Positions 5,457 to 5,518 of a DNA stretch of 5,518 nt are shown here, in pieces (position 1 is the first letter of the stretch; the number at the start of each line of letters is the position of its first letter). The DNA comes from Clostridiales bacterium (GTDB lineage Bacteria; Bacillota; Clostridia; Caldicoprobacterales; DTU083), in the NCBI GenBank assembly GCA_012512335.1, contig JAAZEK010000303.1, forward strand, positions 1 to 5,518. Reading direction: 5' to 3'. The notes beneath the pieces are model-generated. The model saw only the letters and a list, made by a program, of their open reading frames with translations, was not told the origin of the DNA and searched no databases. Both the position numbers and the translations under genes were made by a program.

Positions 5457-5518
5457 AATGCTCTCTATTTGATTATGTATATTCTCAATTAATTATCAGT
5501 TCTTCTTGCATGTACCAC

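Noticed and set aside
5485..5517. End of an upstream minus-strand gene (WYMQEELIIN then stop)
   Set aside because: Only about ten codons are visible and any frame would give something, so it cannot be supported from this window.

Overview
The window is AT-rich and reads as a low-GC Gram-positive chromosome, most likely Clostridia. The evidence is strong GGAGG-type ribosome sites about 7 nt before ATG, consensus sigma-A promoters, intrinsic terminators, a Firmicutes-type bacterial prolyl-tRNA synthetase with four zinc-type cysteines, and an amino-acid lyase typical of fermenters. No species can be named from this sequence. All four convincing genes lie on the minus strand, so they are transcribed right to left.

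Layout in transcription order (right to left): (1) a 410-residue FAD-dependent oxidoreductase of the FAD_oxidored (PF12831) type, starting at 5399 behind GGAGG. (2) A 330-base gap, 3837-4166, holding a near-consensus promoter (17-nt spacer) and a leader RNA of about 170 nt. This leader carries six GUAG motifs at 8-9 nt spacing in two groups of three, a possible 12-codon peptide ending Trp-stop, and an antiterminator hairpin that competes with an intrinsic terminator. (3) A 482-residue PLP-dependent beta-eliminating lyase of the tryptophanase/tyrosine phenol-lyase family, followed by a terminator at 2281-2310. (4) A 428-base gap, 1960-2387, with that terminator, a bulged hairpin and possible decayed coding sequence on the plus strand. 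(5) A TraX-family membrane protein starting at TTG. (6) 54 bases later, the first 416 codons of prolyl-tRNA synthetase, which runs off the left edge of the window.

The part most worth attention is the leader of the lyase gene. The sequence supports conditional termination: promoter, repeats, antiterminator and terminator occur in the right order, and the antiterminator shares bases with both the terminator and the last two repeats. The shape resembles TRAP-controlled trp attenuation and TnaC-type control, but it matches neither: the GUAG spacing is too wide for classical TRAP, and the possible leader peptide lacks a Shine-Dalgarno site. Whether the sensor is a protein, a ribosome or neither is inference.

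The FAD enzyme and the lyase probably belong to separate transcripts, since the lyase has its own promoter. traX and proS are close enough to be co-transcribed, though a possible separate proS promoter overlaps the traX stop codon.
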